A stretch of 26,000 nucleotides of DNA. Origin: a virus. The DNA lies in IMG/VR virus record IMGVR_UViG_3300030085_001621, positions 11,274-37,273 of that record, one strand, 5' to 3'. Below are positions 7,198 through 14,067 of this stretch, piece after piece (positions within the stretch are counted from its first letter, which is position 1; each line of letters opens with the position of its first letter). The position numbers were made by a program, and so were the translations under genes. The notes beneath the pieces were generated by a model. The model made no database searches. It was not told the DNA's origin and was given only the letters and a program-made list of their open reading frames with translations.

Positions 7198-7744
7198 CGA
7201 GTTTAAAATTGCAAGCGAATGTTTGTCTAACTGTATCACTCTTGTGTTGAGTTACTTGGTGCAGGCATGTTCCTGGGAAGAAGATTATATCTCCAGGTGC
7301 ATATCTGATACCCCATACATTATGGTAATCAATTAGTTTCTTTGCTTGAGATGATAGGGTTGCATTGTATCTATCCATAAAAGTAAAGTCTGAAAACCCT
7401 TCACCGTAGTTTGCAAAGAATACGCATGCTAGATCTTGTTCAATGTGATCATGCACTTCTTGATACGCCCCTCGTTTGTAGTAATTAATCCAAGGATCAT
7501 ACATCCAGAATTGAAATTGTTTGCCGAGTTGTTTTCCTAGGAGTTTAATACTAGGTTCGACGAGGGGTAACCAATCCTCCCATTTTAGAGGAATACGATC
7601 AATGACACATTCCTTTCCCCATGAAAACTGAGAGTTATCAATGTTTTCTTCTATGGCAGTAGCACTGATTTTGTCAATAAATTCTTGTGCGTTTGGTGCT
7701 CTGAATTGCCAATAGAATGTATTAGGAAAAATAAAATTGGTCAT
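7181..7744 (-). CDS. Putative 2-oxoglutarate/Fe(II) oxygenase (TIGR02466-like)
   Basis: This encodes 187 residues, ATG at 7744, directly abutting the stop of the upstream gene. The C-terminal half has the pattern NYYKRGAYQEVHDH (H98, H100), then a strand pair (ACVFFANY), GDIIFFPGTCLHQV with distal H162, and R173 in SDTVRQTFACNF. This matches the group of phage and marine bacterial oxygenases with an HxH rather than an HxD first motif. D99 lies between the two histidines, so which residue binds iron is uncertain. The N-terminal 80 residues look family-specific. It is probably a hydroxylase of unknown substrate. It is distinct from the HxD enzymes at 4279 and 6178. Confidence 0.7.
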   Translation of the reverse strand: MTNFIFPNTFYWQFRAPNAQEFIDKISATAIEENIDNSQFSWGKECVIDRIPLKWEDWLPLVEPSIKLLGKQLGKQFQFWMYDPWINYYKRGAYQEVHDHIEQDLACVFFANYGEGFSDFTFMDRYNATLSSQAKKLIDYHNVWGIRYAPGDIIFFPGTCLHQVTQHKSDTVRQTFACNFKLDVYTE

Positions 7745-7975
7745 TTATTTCCACCATTGTTTTGCAGGTAAGACACCACGACGATCAGTTTTGTATCCTT
7801 CGTCTCTCAAGGGCCAGGGTCCTTGATATTCTTCCTGTAATTCCAAAAGTTGCATAACTGCAATGTGTAGATACCAATAACGAAGATACCAATCAGCAAT
7901 CAATCCGTATTGAGGAAGACACCAATAATCATCTTCGTTTTGAATGAGCATTTCGACTAGTTTTTCTTTGTCCAT
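7745..7975 (-). CDS. Small Trp/Tyr-rich protein of unknown function (76 aa)
   Basis: ATG at 7975, only 4 bp after the 3' end of tRNA-Leu, so its mRNA leader must be tRNA sequence. The upstream bases show no purine-rich ribosome site. The protein starts MDKEKLVEMLIQNEDDYW, has an aromatic helix (LIADWYLRYWYLHIAVMQLLEL), and ends GVLPAKQWWK. The WYLRYWYLH stretch might be amphipathic or peripheral to membrane. It directly abuts the next oxygenase. No family recognised. Confidence 0.65.
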   Translation of the reverse strand: MDKEKLVEMLIQNEDDYWCLPQYGLIADWYLRYWYLHIAVMQLLELQEEYQGPWPLRDEGYKTDRRGVLPAKQWWK

Positions 7976-7979
7976 AATA

Positions 7980-8064
7980 TAGGAGTGGGGGGACTTGAAC
8001 CCCCACGAGATTAATTCTCAACAGATTTTAAGTCTGGTGCGTCTACCGATTCCGCCACACTCCC
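7980..8064 (-). tRNA. trnL: tRNA-Leu (TAA)
   Basis: An 85-nt class II tRNA on the minus strand. The acceptor GGGAGTG pairs with CACTCCT (first pair G-T). The anticodon loop is CTTAAAA (anticodon TAA), there is a long variable arm containing TTGAGAATTAATCTCGT, and the T arm is GGGGG/CCCCC with TTCAAGT. Discriminator A; CCA not encoded. Its first 54 bases are also read as the end of the upstream small protein. Confidence 0.95.
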
Positions 8065-8217
8065 GTTAATGTCCCAAGTCGGAGGATGAAAATGACAATA
8101 CTCATTAAAAGTAATTTTCATTTCCTTCGTAGTCAGATTAGCATGTTTTGCTGCTTTAGGCAAGTTCCACTTTGCTGACCACAACTGTTCCATTGCTTCG
8201 CGTGTTTCAGGTCTCAT
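8011..8217 (-). CDS. Small protein of unknown function whose C-terminus is read from tRNA-Leu
   Basis: The ATG at 8217 has AGGTG about 6 bp upstream. A GTG at 8226 in the same frame is less likely. The protein (68 aa) begins MRPETREAMEQLWSAKWNLP, followed by KAAKHANLTTKEMKITFNEY, which has a helix-turn-helix-like feel but is too short to call. After PPTWDIN the last 17 residues and the stop come entirely from tRNA-Leu. The start overlaps the upstream gene by 11 bp. The N-terminal 50 residues look like a real protein; the tail may be an accident of the missing stop codon. Confidence 0.6.
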   Translation of the reverse strand: MRPETREAMEQLWSAKWNLPKAAKHANLTTKEMKITFNEYCHFHPPTWDINGSVAESVDAPDLKSVEN

Positions 8218-8437
8218 CAGAAGCACCTACATTTTCTAAAAATTTCCTACGAAAATCTTCAACCTCATCTTGAATTTCTTCAGGAACAGGAGGAATTTCG
8301 TTAACAGGAACCATCATTACAGATTTACCATCTGGACGAGTAATCTTCCAGCATACATGTGATCTGTCAGTAAGATCGACGAGGAAGTCAAAATGATCTT
8401 CTGCCTCTCGCAGAGTAATTCCAATAGGTCCAATCAT
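8207..8437 (-). CDS. Small protein with weak Phd/YefM antitoxin-like pattern
   Basis: This encodes 76 residues, ATG at 8437, joined to the upstream gene by a 4-bp ATGA overlap. Residues about 8-48 (TLREAEDHFDFLVDLTD, then VCWKITRPDGKSVMMVPVNE) follow the layout of Phd/YefM antitoxins: a short helix, then two strands with an R-x-G-K turn and a hydrophobic V-P end. The C-terminal 25 residues are acidic (PPVPEEIQDEVEDF). No toxin-like gene is beside it, so if the fold is right it may act alone, for example as a DNA-binding or anti-toxin decoy protein. This identification is tentative; it could be an unrelated small cyanophage protein. Confidence 0.65.
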   Translation of the reverse strand: MIGPIGITLREAEDHFDFLVDLTDRSHVCWKITRPDGKSVMMVPVNEIPPVPEEIQDEVEDFRRKFLENVGASDET

Positions 8438-8631
8438 GCTTGTGAAAAACAGTAGGTTACAATTTCGGGATCAACGATTTCTTGAATCTGAGAAACAGTT
8501 TCAGAGAATCCCTCTGATCCTTCTTCATCCCACTTCCAAGTTACAGTCTTGTCATTGCCCTCATTATCTAGAAGTTTTATAGAACGCTTGGAAAAATTAA
8601 TCCAAACCTGTTCTAACATCGTTTCGGGCAT
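8434..8631 (-). CDS. Small protein of unknown function, first gene of cargo cassette A
   Basis: This encodes 65 residues, ATG at 8631, and is the first gene downstream of a consensus sigma70-type promoter. The sequence runs MPETMLEQVWINFSKRSIKL, then a turn (DNEGNDKTVTWKWDEEG) and a Gln/Glu-rich helix (SETVSQIQEIVDPE). It is acidic, with no known motif. A second in-frame ATG lies four codons downstream. It overlaps the next gene by 4 bp (ATGA), so translation is likely coupled. Being the first gene after an early-type promoter suggests expression soon after infection. Confidence 0.65.
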   Translation of the reverse strand: MPETMLEQVWINFSKRSIKLLDNEGNDKTVTWKWDEEGSEGFSETVSQIQEIVDPEIVTYCFSQA

Positions 8632-8656
8632 AGGATCGTTTTTTGATTACCCATAT

Positions 8657-8685
8657 AGTATAGCAGGATGCCATACCCCTGTCAA
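8657..8685 (-). promoter_or_regulatory. Sigma70-type promoter of cargo cassette A
   Basis: The minus strand has TTGACA (8685-8680), exactly 17 bp, then TATACT (8662-8657). This is a perfect -35 and a 5/6 -10. It begins 1 bp after the gp5 stop codon and would start transcription near 8650, about 20 bp before the ATG at 8631. The bases CTTGACAGGG around the -35 are identical to those in the cassette B promoter. Confidence 0.75.
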
Positions 8686-8686
8686 G

Positions 8687-11236
8687 TCAGTTCAAGAAGA
8701 TAGATGCAGCAGTAATTTTGCATGTGAGTTCTGCAGAGAGCAGTAGTGCTCCACCCGCCTTGATCGTTGCAGCAGCAGATGAAGTCATGAAGATCAGACC
8801 AGCAGCAACATTGACGTTGTATGCACCCGTAGTGACGTTACAGTTGTATCCTGTAGCACCAAATGTTCCAGAGTAAGGACCAGCAGGATTAGCAATCGTA
8901 TAACGAGGAATTGTATCAGCACCAATACTAGCAGGTTTCATAACAGTTTCTACAGAACCACCAACAAATCTACGAATACCTGACACACCAAGAGAGAGTT
9001 TTGATGGCGGGAAGTTAATCATCTCAATTAGGTGAGGTGTAACAATTTCAATAGAGTTATCACCACTAATAATGGTTTCACCTGCAGACATTGATATAGA
9101 ACCACCACTTGATTCAAAGACATTACTAGTAAACTTAGTAGAAACAGATCCTACGCTAAGTTCAGAACCTTGAATTTCTAACTTTGAACCAGCAGTAGTA
9201 ACATCGAGATCAGAACCAAATCTAATAGTGTGTTTTTGAATTTTTGAACCTGATACCTTTTCACCTTTATTATCAACTAACTTGGGTGCGCCTTCTGCAC
9301 CTAAGAAGAATCCACCACCAACTTCAATGTGACAATCACCAGTAACTTTTAGGAAGTAATCACCTTCAATACTTCGTGCATAATCACCATCAATGGTTGC
9401 ACAGTTATCACCATGTGTTTCTTCTGTATAGTTACCTGCATATGATGTATGGTCGGCAATCAGATTACCATCATCACCCTTACCTTTAGATCCTTTGTTT
9501 TGTGATTTAGTATATGATGCAACCTTCTCTTCAATCTCTTCTGGAGTTGCATCAGGATAATCTTCAGCAATCTTTTTCCTAGCAACATATTCTGCAAATT
9601 GATTCTGATTAAGATTGTAGGAATGTCGCGTTGTACCACTACTTTCTTTCTTTACACTTGCAGTTCTACCAGGTGTTCCAATCAATAACTCATACGAACC
9701 ATCAATGAATGTTTTGGCAGCAGTTAAATATGGATCAGTTTCTCTGAAAACGCTATCTAAGATACTACCTGGTCCATCACCACCACAATCACCCCTATTC
9801 TTTCCTCGGATACTATTAATCTTTTCAAGTTCTTCGGGAGTACAGTGTGTGATACCAAATAAAGGATACCAACCCACAGTATCTTTACCACCATCAGGTG
9901 TTCTATTACAACCACCAGTAGCGAACTTGATAAACATTGCAATCAATCCAGTGATACTGGTAATACCTTTCTTAAGAAGATCAGTTCCGTCTTCAAAGAT
10001 ACCACTACCTGCTTTCCATGCGTCAATAATTTCTTGTGCACCTTCAACTGCTTCAACAGCTTTTGATACCTGATCAACAACATTAAGAAGACTGTCAAGC
10101 ATACCTTGTACTTGACATACAATGCTATCGATAGCAGATTGAACACCCTGCAGGACGAAAGTTGCCTTATCAATTAAACTATCTAAAACACCATCAAGAA
10201 GACTCAAGATTGTTTCTGTAGGTGCGGTGACATATTGGAACAACTTGGAGTCTTCCATGCAGAGTGCCTTAAGAAGAGTTGCTACTGCTCCCTGAATGAT
10301 AGTAAAAATGAATAGTGGCGCACCAGTTGCTTGAGCAAGTAGTCCCAATAGATCCAATTCTTCAGCGAGAGCACTGATTTGTGCCCTAACAGCAGAAATA
10401 ACCTGAGTAAATACTGCACTCAAAAAGTTTTGTAGTTTTGCAGTTAATGCTTTTGCAGTGTGAAGTTTACCTGAAACAATGTCTAAGTAGTCACCATCTT
10501 CTGCTTTGATCAGATTTCCAGCAGTATCAGCAAGATCTTCCAGTAGATACGATAACTTATACTCTAGTGTCTTCCAAGGTCCGCCAACACCATTAGCAGC
10601 AGGAATAGGTTTTTCTGGTTGTCTAGGTTTGCCAGGATTGCCTGAACTACCAGCAACTTTTTGAGATACATTAACAGGTGATGCTTTACCACCAACGTCT
10701 GCTTTAGGATTGTTTGGTAATGCAACCGTATTATTATCTGATGGTCTTCTGAATCCCGCTTCCTTTGTAGTTGCCATAGTGGCATTAGGATTCATTGGGT
10801 GTGTAGTTGCAGGATTAGGTGCAACACCAGGTTCAATTGCCTTACCAGTAAAAGCAAAGGTCTTTTCATCTCTTGTCTCAGAAGATTTCTGAACACGCAA
10901 AACACCGATAACAATTGGCATCTGAGCATTCTCACCATCCATGAAGAATCCCATGACAATAGCACCTGCTTGCAATTGTCCAGAACTTTCACCTTGATTA
11001 TCATTACCTGGTTGACATGTGTGTTGTAACACAGTCGCCCAAGGAAGATCATCCGTAGGCAGATTAGAGGTAGTTTCTCCTCTTACATTAGTGTAATACC
11101 CCAGAACTCGGACTTTAACTCGTCCTAATTGCATAGGGTCTTTATTACTTTCTACCTCACCAACCCACCAGAAAAATCCATCTTTACCGACGAAATTTAC
11201 GGTTGGTTCATTAATAATGCCGTCAATGGTGCTCAT
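8687..11236 (-). CDS. gp5: Baseplate hub spike protein, gp5-like, without visible lysozyme domain
   Basis: This encodes 849 residues, ATG at 11236. The N-terminal 1-115 form a gp5-type OB fold, with WWVGEVESNKDPMQLGRVKV (24-43) and AGAIVMGFFMDGENAQMPIV (90-109). A linker follows to about 220, then a long helical, hydrophobic region (about 225-440) in place of the T4 lysozyme. From about 600, short repeats such as DGDYARSIEGDYFLKVTGD look like the triple beta-helix spike shared with VgrG. In T4, gp5 trimers sit on gp27 and pierce the outer membrane. Here the gene follows cargo cassette B and has its own GATAAATA late box. Confidence 0.85.
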   Translation of the reverse strand: MSTIDGIINEPTVNFVGKDGFFWWVGEVESNKDPMQLGRVKVRVLGYYTNVRGETTSNLPTDDLPWATVLQHTCQPGNDNQGESSGQLQAGAIVMGFFMDGENAQMPIVIGVLRVQKSSETRDEKTFAFTGKAIEPGVAPNPATTHPMNPNATMATTKEAGFRRPSDNNTVALPNNPKADVGGKASPVNVSQKVAGSSGNPGKPRQPEKPIPAANGVGGPWKTLEYKLSYLLEDLADTAGNLIKAEDGDYLDIVSGKLHTAKALTAKLQNFLSAVFTQVISAVRAQISALAEELDLLGLLAQATGAPLFIFTIIQGAVATLLKALCMEDSKLFQYVTAPTETILSLLDGVLDSLIDKATFVLQGVQSAIDSIVCQVQGMLDSLLNVVDQVSKAVEAVEGAQEIIDAWKAGSGIFEDGTDLLKKGITSITGLIAMFIKFATGGCNRTPDGGKDTVGWYPLFGITHCTPEELEKINSIRGKNRGDCGGDGPGSILDSVFRETDPYLTAAKTFIDGSYELLIGTPGRTASVKKESSGTTRHSYNLNQNQFAEYVARKKIAEDYPDATPEEIEEKVASYTKSQNKGSKGKGDDGNLIADHTSYAGNYTEETHGDNCATIDGDYARSIEGDYFLKVTGDCHIEVGGGFFLGAEGAPKLVDNKGEKVSGSKIQKHTIRFGSDLDVTTAGSKLEIQGSELSVGSVSTKFTSNVFESSGGSISMSAGETIISGDNSIEIVTPHLIEMINFPPSKLSLGVSGIRRFVGGSVETVMKPASIGADTIPRYTIANPAGPYSGTFGATGYNCNVTTGAYNVNVAAGLIFMTSSAAATIKAGGALLLSAELTCKITAASIFLN

Positions 11237-11254
11237 TTAATTCTGAGTTTTTCT

Positions 11255-11863
11255 TTATTTATCGTATTTTGGGGTGTGATCATACACTCGATCCGCAATC
11301 TTTTTGACTAATTGATCTGCATAATCACCAAACAATTCGTGCTTTTTAGCGAACAGTAGTTGGGTATCAAACATGTTGAAAGAAACAATAGTTCTGGTCT
11401 CATCAGATTCATTAGGTCGTGCTTCATGCAAAAATGATGATGGGAAAAATATAATATCACCTTCCTTTACATTAGGTGCATATGACATCAAAGCACCAGT
11501 AAAAGGATTGTTATATGGACTATAGAGCACTGTAGATCTATGAACTTCAGGATTAAATTCAACATACATCACTGCAGAAAATCCTGCTCCCCCATGGTTA
11601 TGAACAGGATGACAATGTGATCTTTTAGATCTCTCATACCACATTGCCATGATAACTAGAGGAAAGTCTAGATATCCACTAAAGTCCATCAATTCATCTT
11701 TGATAGATTCAGTGACTACTCTCTCATATGGTGGCAGTTCATAGTCACCATAATCAGTAAACTTGTCATCTAACTGACTAAGAATCTTAGATTTTTTTTC
11801 TTCCCAATTATCAATACTGTAATGAGAATAAGGAATCTCAAAGATTTTTCTATTGTTTAGCAT
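11255..11863 (-). CDS. 2-oxoglutarate/Fe(II) oxygenase-like protein (tandem copy 2)
   Basis: From the ATG at 11863 this encodes 202 residues. A longer open frame reaches 11962, but its 33 extra residues only shadow the upstream gene, so they were dropped. Key positions are H88 and H90 in VHNHGGAGFSA, EGDIIFFPSSFLHEA with H146, and R157 in ETRTIVSFNMF. It is clearly paralogous to the next upstream gene: both share W-Y-E-R-S-K, H-N-H-G, Y-V-E, F-P-S, L-H-E-A and R-T-I-V-S-F-N. The HxH first motif resembles TIGR02466-type phage oxygenases. The 14-bp overlap with its copy suggests tandem duplication and coupled translation. Substrate unknown. Confidence 0.75.
   Translation of the reverse strand: MLNNRKIFEIPYSHYSIDNWEEKKSKILSQLDDKFTDYGDYELPPYERVVTESIKDELMDFSGYLDFPLVIMAMWYERSKRSHCHPVHNHGGAGFSAVMYVEFNPEVHRSTVLYSPYNNPFTGALMSYAPNVKEGDIIFFPSSFLHEARPNESDETRTIVSFNMFDTQLLFAKKHELFGDYADQLVKKIADRVYDHTPKYDK
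11256..11263 (-). promoter_or_regulatory. Late promoter box GATAAATA for gp5
   Basis: The minus strand reads GATAAATA, 19 bp upstream of the gp5 ATG and overlapping the stop codon of the last cassette B gene. It matches the T4-like late box and restarts structural transcription after the cargo genes. Confidence 0.6.
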
Positions 11864-12413
11864 TACTAAATCCAGATTTCCATGCTCTAGCAACATCTTC
11901 ACCCATGATGTTGAATGACACGATAGTTCTATCAACATCACTATTGTTGATAGGTGCTTCATGCAAAATATATGAAGGGAATACTAATAGATCACCTTCT
12001 CTAACAATAGGTTGAAACTTCATGTTCTCACCTGTTGCAGCATCTAAGAATGGTGCATGAAATTTAGTTGGTTCATGTATTGCACCATCATACTCAACAT
12101 ATAGTATAGCAGAGAATCCTGTTGCTCCATGGTTATGTGGCCCGTGATAATCTCCTTTCTTGGATCTTTCATACCACATAGAAGTAATCATTACTCCTGG
12201 TGGGTAGATATTTTTGAAGTCTAACATCGCTTCATCAATTGCCTGTCCAACTACATCAATGTAATGTGGAATACCCTTCTTCTTATTCTCATAAAAATCA
12301 GTGTAAGAATTGATTGGCAGAGTGTCAAGAATTTTCTTTTTATTTTCTTCCCAGTTTGGAATTGAATACTGTCTAAAAGGAACTTTAAACAGATAGTCTC
12401 TTGCGTTACTCAT
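11850..12413 (-). CDS. 2-oxoglutarate/Fe(II) oxygenase-like protein (tandem copy 1)
   Basis: This encodes 187 residues, ATG at 12413, fused to the upstream cupin gene by a TAATG overlap. Features are an N-terminal YSIPNWEENKKKILDTL, matched by YSIDNWEEKKSKILSQL in its paralogue, then GPHNHGATGFSAILYVEY (H93, H95), REGDLLVFPSYILHEA (H151), and R162 in DRTIVSFNIM. The triad and arginine fit a 2-oxoglutarate/Fe(II) enzyme with an HxH motif. No membrane segment or signal peptide is seen. With the cupin upstream and its copy downstream, three beta-barrel proteins are encoded in a row, which suggests one small pathway on an unknown substrate. Confidence 0.75.
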   Translation of the reverse strand: MSNARDYLFKVPFRQYSIPNWEENKKKILDTLPINSYTDFYENKKKGIPHYIDVVGQAIDEAMLDFKNIYPPGVMITSMWYERSKKGDYHGPHNHGATGFSAILYVEYDGAIHEPTKFHAPFLDAATGENMKFQPIVREGDLLVFPSYILHEAPINNSDVDRTIVSFNIMGEDVARAWKSGFSNAKQ

Positions 12414-12871
12414 TATATTTTGAATTTGGGTGATTGTGGTGTAGAAATACTCAACGTTGCTCTAGCAGAATGAACTATTGGGTCATGATATTCTCCTGCA
12501 GAAATGTATAAACTATCACCAGGTTCTACAAGATATGTAGATCCATCATCAAACTTATACGAGACTTGTCCGATAGCGCCGACAATTAGAACGTTAACTT
12601 TATCATTATGCCTTCCGAAAGTAAGAGCAGATTTAGCAAACGAGGTATATACATGACAACTATTCGTTATCCAATCTTTCTCGATTTCTTGCACTGCTTC
12701 ATAGATAGTCTTCGGTTGGTTTTCATTATGTAAGATGATTGTTGGTGCGCTACCAGGATTAACATAGGATACACAAGTTTCAAGTTCAAACTCATTTTCC
12801 ATCTTTTTGATGATGTCATCCCATGTTATTTGCTTTACCAACTGATAAGCATTTTTAGTGAAGATAACCAT
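12413..12871 (-). CDS. Cupin-fold protein
   Basis: From the ATG at 12871 this gives 152 residues. A GTG at 12889 in the same frame would add six residues and lengthen the overlap with the upstream gene from 17 to 35 bp. The C-terminal half has a cupin pattern: LTFGRHNDKVNVLIVGAIGQ (83-102, with H88 and D90), a strand, VEPGDSLYISAGEYHDP (115-131, with H129), then VHSARATLSIS. These are the two halves of a metal-binding beta-barrel, though the first motif lacks the full His-rich set. It may be a JmjC- or oxygenase-like cupin, or a sugar-binding or isomerase cupin. It is translationally coupled to two oxygenase-like genes downstream. Confidence 0.7.
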   Translation of the reverse strand: MVIFTKNAYQLVKQITWDDIIKKMENEFELETCVSYVNPGSAPTIILHNENQPKTIYEAVQEIEKDWITNSCHVYTSFAKSALTFGRHNDKVNVLIVGAIGQVSYKFDDGSTYLVEPGDSLYISAGEYHDPIVHSARATLSISTPQSPKFKI

Positions 12872-13529
12872 TCTTTTGTAACCACTCACGAGTTAATGGT
12901 GTGGGTTCATAGACATCCCACATATTGCCAGCAGCGCATGCCTCAAGTGCTGCCTGAGTCATACCCTCAGTGCGACCTGCCCACTGTGCTTCTGCCTCCC
13001 AAGGGACAGCAGACTCGGGATAGGTACGCTCTGCCATAACACGCCACAGCATAGGCACTTCATCTTCAGGTTTGATGATGGCGATCATACTATTATCTAT
13101 AGTGCCTGCCATACAGTCCTGTGCAGCATGCCAACCTTCATGACGCATTAGTTGCATCAATACATCAGGACGACCCATCCAATCTCTATTCAAGTAGAAA
13201 TTATTACTGACAGTGTGATAGACACCACGGTGTCCCTTCGGGAAATACTTTTCATCAGCAAGATATACTTTGACACCGATTTGATTCAGTATTACCAGCA
13301 AATAATTAAACTCGGTTGCTACTGGTGTGAAGTCTTCAGTGTTAGGATACTCACTAGAGATATCTAAAAGAGAAAATACCTCATCAATATCTTCTTTGCA
13401 TTCACGGAGCATCATACATCCCATTGCATGATTAGTCCGATACTCACTATCCTTTAGGTAAAGGGGGTCTGAAAGGGCAGGTAGGGCAACCGCCGCCGCA
13501 GCAACCAGTGAGGCGATGATCTTTTTCAT
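12855..13529 (-). CDS. Secreted putative zinc metallopeptidase-like protein (HEGWH)
   Basis: This encodes 224 residues, ATG at 13529. The first 20 residues form a signal peptide (MKKIIASLVAAAAVALPALS) with a likely cut before Asp21. The mature part has an HExxH zinc motif at 130-134 (HEGWH) followed by AAQD. Glu178 or Glu180 in PWEAEAQW, about 45 residues later, is a plausible third ligand of the gluzincin type. Cys38, Cys44, Cys139 and Cys198 could form disulfides outside the cytoplasm. To my eye the gene is richer in G+C than its neighbours, hinting at a separate origin. It follows tRNA-Val and overlaps the cupin gene. A non-catalytic role for the HExxH cannot be excluded. Confidence 0.7.
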   Translation of the reverse strand: MKKIIASLVAAAAVALPALSDPLYLKDSEYRTNHAMGCMMLRECKEDIDEVFSLLDISSEYPNTEDFTPVATEFNYLLVILNQIGVKVYLADEKYFPKGHRGVYHTVSNNFYLNRDWMGRPDVLMQLMRHEGWHAAQDCMAGTIDNSMIAIIKPEDEVPMLWRVMAERTYPESAVPWEAEAQWAGRTEGMTQAALEACAAGNMWDVYEPTPLTREWLQKNGYLH

Positions 13530-13552
13530 TGTGTTTCATAGCAATTTTACAA

Positions 13553-13624
13553 TGGGAGAAGAGGGGATCGAACCCCCGACAAACTCGGTGTAAACGAGCC
13601 ACTCTACCTCTGAGTTATTCTCCC
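13553..13624 (-). tRNA. trnV: tRNA-Val (TAC)
   Basis: A 72-nt cloverleaf on the minus strand. The acceptor GGGAGAA pairs with TTCTCCC, the D stem is ACTC/GAGT, and the anticodon stem GCTCG/CGAGT carries loop TTTACAC (anticodon TAC). The T arm is GGGGG/CCCTC with TTCGATC. Discriminator A; CCA not encoded. Its first 10 bases are also the end of cpeT. Confidence 0.93.
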
Positions 13625-14067
13625 AATCGGGTGAATTTGTAGAGAGATTCTGAACCCCATACCATTTCACCCTCTGAATTGTATCCTTGATCTTTACTAT
13701 GTAGTTTTTCACCATAGAGATGAATTTCAGATACAACTCGGTGTCCTTTAACGCCTGTACATAGATTGCCAATCAATTTTCCATGCCAAGCGTTGTCGTC
13801 GAACTTAAATATCATATCACAGTTCTCACATCTTGTCCAGTCTAGATTATAATTCTCAAAGACAATCTCCGTCTCTGATACAGTGATGGTTTTGTGATAC
13901 CTTTCTCGGTATGGTTTATCAGGACCATCAGTCCTAAAATAATTTTTTGAATGATAACCATCCCCCACCTTCTCCCACAATATTTGTACAGTGGAATAAT
14001 GATGAGGGGCAGATTGTGCTTGAAATTTATTTGACCAGTGACCTAGTAGATAATTATCAATCGTCAT
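13615..14067 (-). CDS. cpeT: CpeT-like phycobiliprotein lyase family protein
   Basis: This encodes 150 residues, ATG at 14067. It matches the CpeT/CpcT family (PF06206) as carried by cyanophages: LLGHWSNKFQAQSAP (7-21), YHSKNYFRTDGP (38-49), PYRERYHK (52-59), LDWTRCENCDMIF (75-87) and SKDQGYNSEGEMVWGSE (124-140). CpeT/CpcT proteins are beta-barrel chaperones or lyases that attach bilins to phycobiliproteins; phage versions may bind bilin without acting as a lyase. Length is slightly short for the family. It overlaps CP12 by 11 bp and ends inside tRNA-Val (GE and stop come from the first 10 tRNA bases). Its place in the early-type cassette suggests it changes light harvesting during infection. 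Confidence 0.88.
   Translation of the reverse strand: MTIDNYLLGHWSNKFQAQSAPHHYSTVQILWEKVGDGYHSKNYFRTDGPDKPYRERYHKTITVSETEIVFENYNLDWTRCENCDMIFKFDDNAWHGKLIGNLCTGVKGHRVVSEIHLYGEKLHSKDQGYNSEGEMVWGSESLYKFTRLGE

Noticed and set aside
11864-11962. 33-residue N-terminal extension of the second tandem oxygenase
   Set aside because: It lies wholly within the upstream gene in another frame, and the ATG at 11863 gives an N-terminus matching the paralogue.
12300-12328. TTGACA, 17 bp, TACACT on the minus strand inside an oxygenase gene
   Set aside because: The -10 matches only 4 of 6 and nothing downstream needs a separate start; chance occurrence is likely.
13536-13772. A 78-codon open frame on the minus strand
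   Set aside because: It runs through tRNA-Val and the end of cpeT in another frame and has no protein-like character.
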